Source of the DNA: Onthophagus taurus
Taxonomy: Eukaryota > Arthropoda > Insecta > Coleoptera > Scarabaeidae
Length of the DNA: 64,000 nucleotides
Direction of reading: 5' to 3'
NCBI RefSeq assembly: GCF_036711975.1
Contig: NC_091972.1
Coordinates: 11,723,001-11,787,000, forward strand
Shown piece by piece: positions 59,785 to 64,000 of this stretch (its first letter is position 1; each line of letters begins with the position of its first letter). A program made the position numbers and the translations under genes. Below the pieces are notes generated by a model. That model was given only the letters and a program-made list of their open reading frames with translations. It had not been told where the DNA came from and did no database searches.

Positions 59785-60747
59785 TTTGTTCTATTTTTTT
59801 TAATAAGCTGTTGTAATATGATTTGATGGGTGAGTTTGGAATGATTTGAGGAAATAATTACGGCGTATTTATAGTGAATACTTTCAATATTGGGAAGTAA
59901 AAGATGGAGGGGGACGAAGCTAATGCAACTTTTTCACGGTAACTGAACGAGCTCGACTCAATTGTGCTGTATCGTTAAATTCTTTAATAATACAGCGTGA
60001 AGGAGAAGTTATAAAAGATTATTATAAATAATTATTTACTCAATTATATATATTTTTTTTTATTTTAGTAAAAATTATGATAAATAATATCGAATGAATT
60101 TAATTTTTTTAATTTGTTTCTAAATTAAGAAAATAATTTATTCACCATGTGTAAATATAAAGAAAATTTCTAAAATAATTGAATAAAATTGAAATCATCT
60201 GACGCAATATGAACTAGTACTTTCACTGCCCATGAACTAATTGTGCATCGAGATTAAGATGACATGGGCAATGAGCAAGTTAATTAAAGCTCCATGTATA
60301 CATCTTACTTTAATCTGTTACGAAAAATAAAATTACACACAAATAAGGAAATATTTAATAAAAAAGTTCTTTTTTAATTGCCGAAGTTGTAATATCTAAA
60401 TGTTTCTAAATGGAACTTCTTGCATAATAAGATTACATTCGCATTCCTTTATGTAACGAATCCGCAATAGAACACTTAACATTGAAGAACAAAATAAAAA
60501 GTGAGAGCACTTCCATTGAACCCGCAAATACTATTACGTCCGCCTATCAACGTTAAGACTTATAAAATTTCAACCCAGATTACTTTTGTGGCGCAATAAC
60601 TTCCTAGAAATATTTCCGAAAAATCCCCCACTAACAAATCACCAAAAAATAGAGTATATATAGTTCTTGAGTAGATTCGAAACGGCAGAAACAAACTTGT
60701 TCAATCTCTAAAACCAAACCAACCAACAATCTAAAAAACAAATCATC
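59785..60747. promoter_or_regulatory. Divergent promoter region of DUF745 copies B and C
   Basis: For B (minus): TATAAATA at 59866-59874 and the pyrimidine-rich block 59892-59915. For C (plus): TATATATA at 60655-60662 and AAAAGTGAGAGCAC at 60497-60510. The two genes face away from each other and could share regulation. Confidence 0.5.
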
Positions 60748-61620
60748 ATGTTCAAATTCGCCGTTTTAAGTGTTTTCGCTAGTATGTGACCAAAATTATA
60801 AGTTTAATTTAAAAAATATACTAATTAAAAAAAGTTTTAGTTGCTTTGGTTCATGGAGCTCCAGGATATTCTTCCTATGAGTCTTCAGGACATGGTGGAA
60901 AAGGTTTCAGTGCAGGAAGTGGATTAAAAACCATCGCCCAAAACTCAGCTGAACAAGCCAACAATGCCGTTGCCAATCAATATACCGCTGGCAAACAAGC
61001 CGCTGCTCAAGCTAAAAGTGCTTTAGCTCAAAATGCCATCAACGTAACAAAGAAATCCTTTTGTTATTATCGTTTATTAAATCCTTATTCAATTTCAGGC
61101 TGCTTCCGCTGCTCAAGCTGCTCTTGTCGGGAAACAAATTCTCGTTCAACGTCTCCAACAACAAGCTCAAGAAGCTCATTTAGCTTTGGAAGGTGAAGTA
61201 CGTCAATTGGAACAAGCTCAACGTGCCGCTGAAGCTGCCAGACAAACCGCCGAACAAGCTCAACAACAAATTAACGCTTTGAATTCAGCTCTTTCCGCTG
61301 CTCAAGGAACCCTCACCCACGCCAACCAAGCCGCCCAAGAAGCCGCTCAAGAATATGGATCTCAATCCGCTATGGTCGGTGAAGCCAAACAAAGATACAA
61401 CTCTTTAACTGAAGAACTCCACGCCGCTCAATCCGATCTTGCTTCTACCGAAGCCGCTGCCCAACAAGCTCAAGCTTCAGCCCAACAAGCTCAAGCCGCT
61501 GCTGCCCATGCTGCTGAATCTGCTTCCGCTGCTGGACAACAACAACAACAACACGGTGGATTTGAAAGTGGATACGGCGGATATGAAACTGAAGGATTAG
61601 ATGGTGGATATCATTATTAA
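60748..61620 (+). CDS. DUF745 alanine-rich coiled-coil secreted protein, copy C
   Basis: Three exons: 60748-60781, 60841-61043 and 61099-61620, 759 nt, 252 residues. Signal peptide MFKFAVLSVFAIALVHG is split by a 59-bp intron that copies A and B lack; the second intron is at the shared position. The body (GHGGKGFSAGSGLKTIAQ, EGEVRQLEQAQRAAEAARQ) is nearer to copy A than to B, with a five-Gln run and GGYHY at the end. AATAAA at 61663-61668. Confidence 0.9.
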
Positions 61621-62350
61621 TGAAAATTAGATGAAATGTTTATTAGGAAATGTGATTATATAAATAAATTTATTTGAATTTAAATAATTTTTTTAATTAT
61701 TATGCAAATTTTTACTTACTTTACTTCTATTTAGCCTAAGACCGGAAGATTTTGGATTCATATTTTCACACTGACAATGAATATAACATAGTAGATTGTC
61801 AAACGTGAATCCAACTTTTAATAGCAGATATGGAATTACCTACCGAGAAGATTATTTATAACTACAATACTAGATAAACTTAAAAAACAGTTAAACTAGA
61901 ACCAAATAATGACAACAACATAAATTTATCCTTTATTAAAAGAAATGGAAGAAAAGAATTACTTTGAAAAGAAGATTGTTGTGTGGCTACAAGGTATTAA
62001 TACTAGATACTGTTTGCCGCTTCTGGTAGAGATGATAGAAAATAACCAAAATCTCTAATAATATATATATATAGCAGTATATAATTAATAAATTTTTGAT
62101 AATAATCACGCATTTATCTTTATTATTGTCCACACTATTTAACCTATGAATCAAGTGGTTTATATTGCCAAATGTAATCTGGGAGGATATCTGCTTACTT
62201 ATCAGTACTCGAATAGGCTAAATATGACATTGCTGTACAGTCCCGAGATTATCGTTTTTTTAATCTATAATTAAAACAAAGGCCAACCATTAGGTCCGAA
62301 ACGATATAAATACAACGATTTTTTTTAACGAGACATTAATTTCACTAATC
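61621..62350. other. Intergenic; promoter of the terminal protease
   Basis: Nothing recognised apart from a TATAAA at 62305-62310, 41 bases before the start codon of the protease, implying a very short leader. Confidence 0.5.
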
Positions 62351-63349
62351 ATGAAGGTATTAGCCGGTGTTTTGTTGTTAGCTGTTTTGGCTCAGGTAAA
62401 AATTAACTTATTCGTAATTTGCATAAAAATAATTACTTTTTCATGCAGGCCATTGATGATGACTGGAGGACTATTACGCCCAGGAACGTCTACCCAAAAA
62501 TCCCCATTTTTGAAGTTCCTGGTGGTGAAAGAATTGTTGGCGGTTATGAAGCAGCTCGTAACTCCATTCCGTACCAAGCTGGTCTTTTCATTACCACCCC
62601 CGCCGGCACCTTCTTTTGCGGAGGATCTTTGATCTCTCCAACAACCATTTTAACCGCTGCTCATTGTGTCGATGGGTAAATGATCATGTTAATTTAAAAA
62701 AAAATAATTTTGTGATTTATTTTTCTTTAATGTAGGGCTTCTTCCGTTCAAGTGAGACTTGGAGCTCACAGTGTATCTGCCGTTGAAAGTACTCAAGTTC
62801 GTATAACATCAGAACGATTCACTGTCCATAGTGGATGGGACGCTGATACTTTATTCAATGACATTGCTTTGGTTCATCTTCCAGAAGCTGCACCAATAAA
62901 CGGTAAAAAAAAATCAATGACTTTTTAAATTCTGGATTTATTTTTTTCTTTTTTCAGAAAACATCCAAACTATTCAATTACCATCTGGGGACACAAGCGA
63001 TTTTGCTGGTGTTTCCGCTAGAGTTAGTGGTTGGGGCAAAGATTCTGATCAAGCTGCTGGTATCAGCCCCGTTTTACGTTACGTTTTCGCCCCTGTTATC
63101 ACCAACTCTGAATGTAGCAACACTTTCGGATGGTACATTACATCCGGACACGTTTGTATTCGTGGTACTGGTGGAATTGGATCTTGCAGCGGTGACAGTG
63201 GTGGTCCATTGGTTGTTGATGGTGTTCAAATCGGTGTTGTCTCCTTTGGAGCAGCCGCTGGCTGTGAATTAGGTTACCCATCTGCTTTCACAAGAGTAAC
63301 ATCATTCCTTGATTGGATATCAAGTAACAGCGATGTTCTAATTAATTAG
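62351..63349 (+). CDS. Chymotrypsin-like S1 serine protease, digestive type
   Basis: Four exons: 62351-62395, 62449-62675, 62736-62902 and 62958-63349, 831 nt, 276 residues. Signal peptide [15 protein letters not shown], propeptide of about 28 residues ending GGER, then [17 protein letters not shown]. Triad His in LTAAHC, Asp in NDIALVHL, Ser in GDSGGPL. Gly six residues before Ser (GSCSGDSGG) predicts chymotrypsin- or elastase-like cleavage. Six cysteines in the standard three-disulfide pattern. The short propeptide, the TATA box close to the ATG and a compact gene are typical of insect midgut chymotrypsins. It is not close in sequence to the protease at 19129. Confidence 0.93.
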
Positions 63350-63579
63350 ATTTTATATCTACTTTTTATTAAAATATATAATACAAATTTTTTTAAAATC
63401 GTGGTTTTGTTTTATTGATTGTATTCACTATTAACATTTCATATCTGAATTTATCTCATTTCGTTCTTTCGACAATTTGCTTCGCTTCAGTTGCAATTGA
63501 ACAGTACACATCTCATTTACAAGTGCCACAACACTCGAGTGAATGTGTTCTTTACCTATCAAAAATCTGTTTAAGCTAG

Positions 63580-64000
63580 CGAAAAGAGGTAAAAGGTGCC
63601 TTGTCGAACTCTATGGCCTTTTCAGTTATTTGTCGGATAACAAAGATGGCATCTATTGTTGTTTCCAGATCCTAGTTGCTGTTATTTCTTCTGATAGTAT
63701 TCTGTACACCAATTTGTAGATAGAAGTTCAGAGGCGAATTTCCTTATAATTACTTGGGTTTGTGTCTTCATCATTTTGAAGATTGATATTAGTATGCTAC
63801 ACCTTTATTGTTATATTATCTTTTTACTTTGGTAATTATGTTAAGCAGAGCATGTATTTCATCTCCACCATATTGAATCAGCTATTTTGTTATTTCGTCA
63901 ATACCGGGGAATTTACTGTTTTTCAACTTCTGGATTGTGTGTTGTATTCTTCCTTTGGAGAAGGAGAATCCCGGTTGAGCAACGTCTGCTTGAGGAGGTT
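63580..64000 (-). mobile_element. LINE fossil at the window edge
   Basis: Minus strand: FSFSKGRIQHTIQKLKNSKF with PGIDEI, then IDAIFVIRQITEKAIEF. This matches the EI..AI.KLKN.KAPG.D.I and D.IF.IRQI.EK..EF blocks of a LINE reverse transcriptase. Frame breaks between; the 5' part lies outside the window. Confidence 0.7.

Noticed and set aside
1-64000. tRNA, rRNA or snRNA genes
   Set aside because: No cloverleaf A/B-box pair or conserved RNA core noticed by eye on either strand; a covariance scan would settle this.

Overview
The window is animal nuclear DNA, almost certainly from an insect and probably a beetle. The evidence is: AT-rich sequence, many 50-80 bp introns with GT..AG ends, a CLIP-domain serine protease, an insect-type Nox5, DUF745 proteins and abundant satellite and transposon relics. 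The insect call is firm; 'beetle' is an inference from the general look of the repeats and is unproven. All exon models were built by eye from splice sites and reading phase. For the seven complete multi-exon genes the exon sum is an exact multiple of three.

Layout. 0.5-3.3 kb (+): trypsin-like CLIP serine protease. 3.5-6.0 kb: piggyBac fragment, a four-unit 363-bp satellite and a small Penelope-like relic. 6.0-7.1 kb (-): second trypsin-like protease without a CLIP domain. 7.7-8.1 kb: LINE tail. 8.3-8.7 kb (+): small acidic membrane-protein ORF. 9.1-17.1 kb (-): complete MYG1 exonuclease gene with a 6.7-kb intron that holds a Penelope-like fossil, an inverted-repeat element, a TTAA-flanked 2.87-kb piggyBac and a second small membrane-protein ORF. 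17.1-19.1 kb: repeat relics with a 152-bp MITE and a possible small secreted ORF. 19.1-20.2 kb (+): chymotrypsin-like protease. 20.4-30.2 kb (-): Nox5, the calcium-regulated NADPH oxidase, 13 exons recovered with the extreme 5' end uncertain; its two 3-kb introns are filled by satellite arrays. 31-34.3 kb: LINE and Tc1/mariner relics. 34.3-55.7 kb: gene-poor, containing a foldback element with hammerhead-like termini, a hairpin-forming satellite, a Harbinger fragment, and two short exons that look like alternative first exons of one unidentified minus-strand gene. 55.7-61.6 kb: three DUF745 alanine-rich coiled-coil secreted proteins. 62.4-63.3 kb (+): chymotrypsin-like digestive-type protease. 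The right edge runs into a minus-strand LINE.

Functional reading. Four S1 proteases lie on different strands and differ in predicted specificity and domain make-up, so they are not a simple recent tandem array. The CLIP protease resembles extracellular cascade enzymes; the last one looks like a gut enzyme. Nox5 (regulated superoxide production) and MYG1 (organelle RNA processing) are conserved single-copy genes. No operon-like logic links these neighbours. The least explained parts are the alternative first exons, the hairpin satellite, the hammerhead-like foldback relics and the small membrane-protein ORFs at and inside MYG1.
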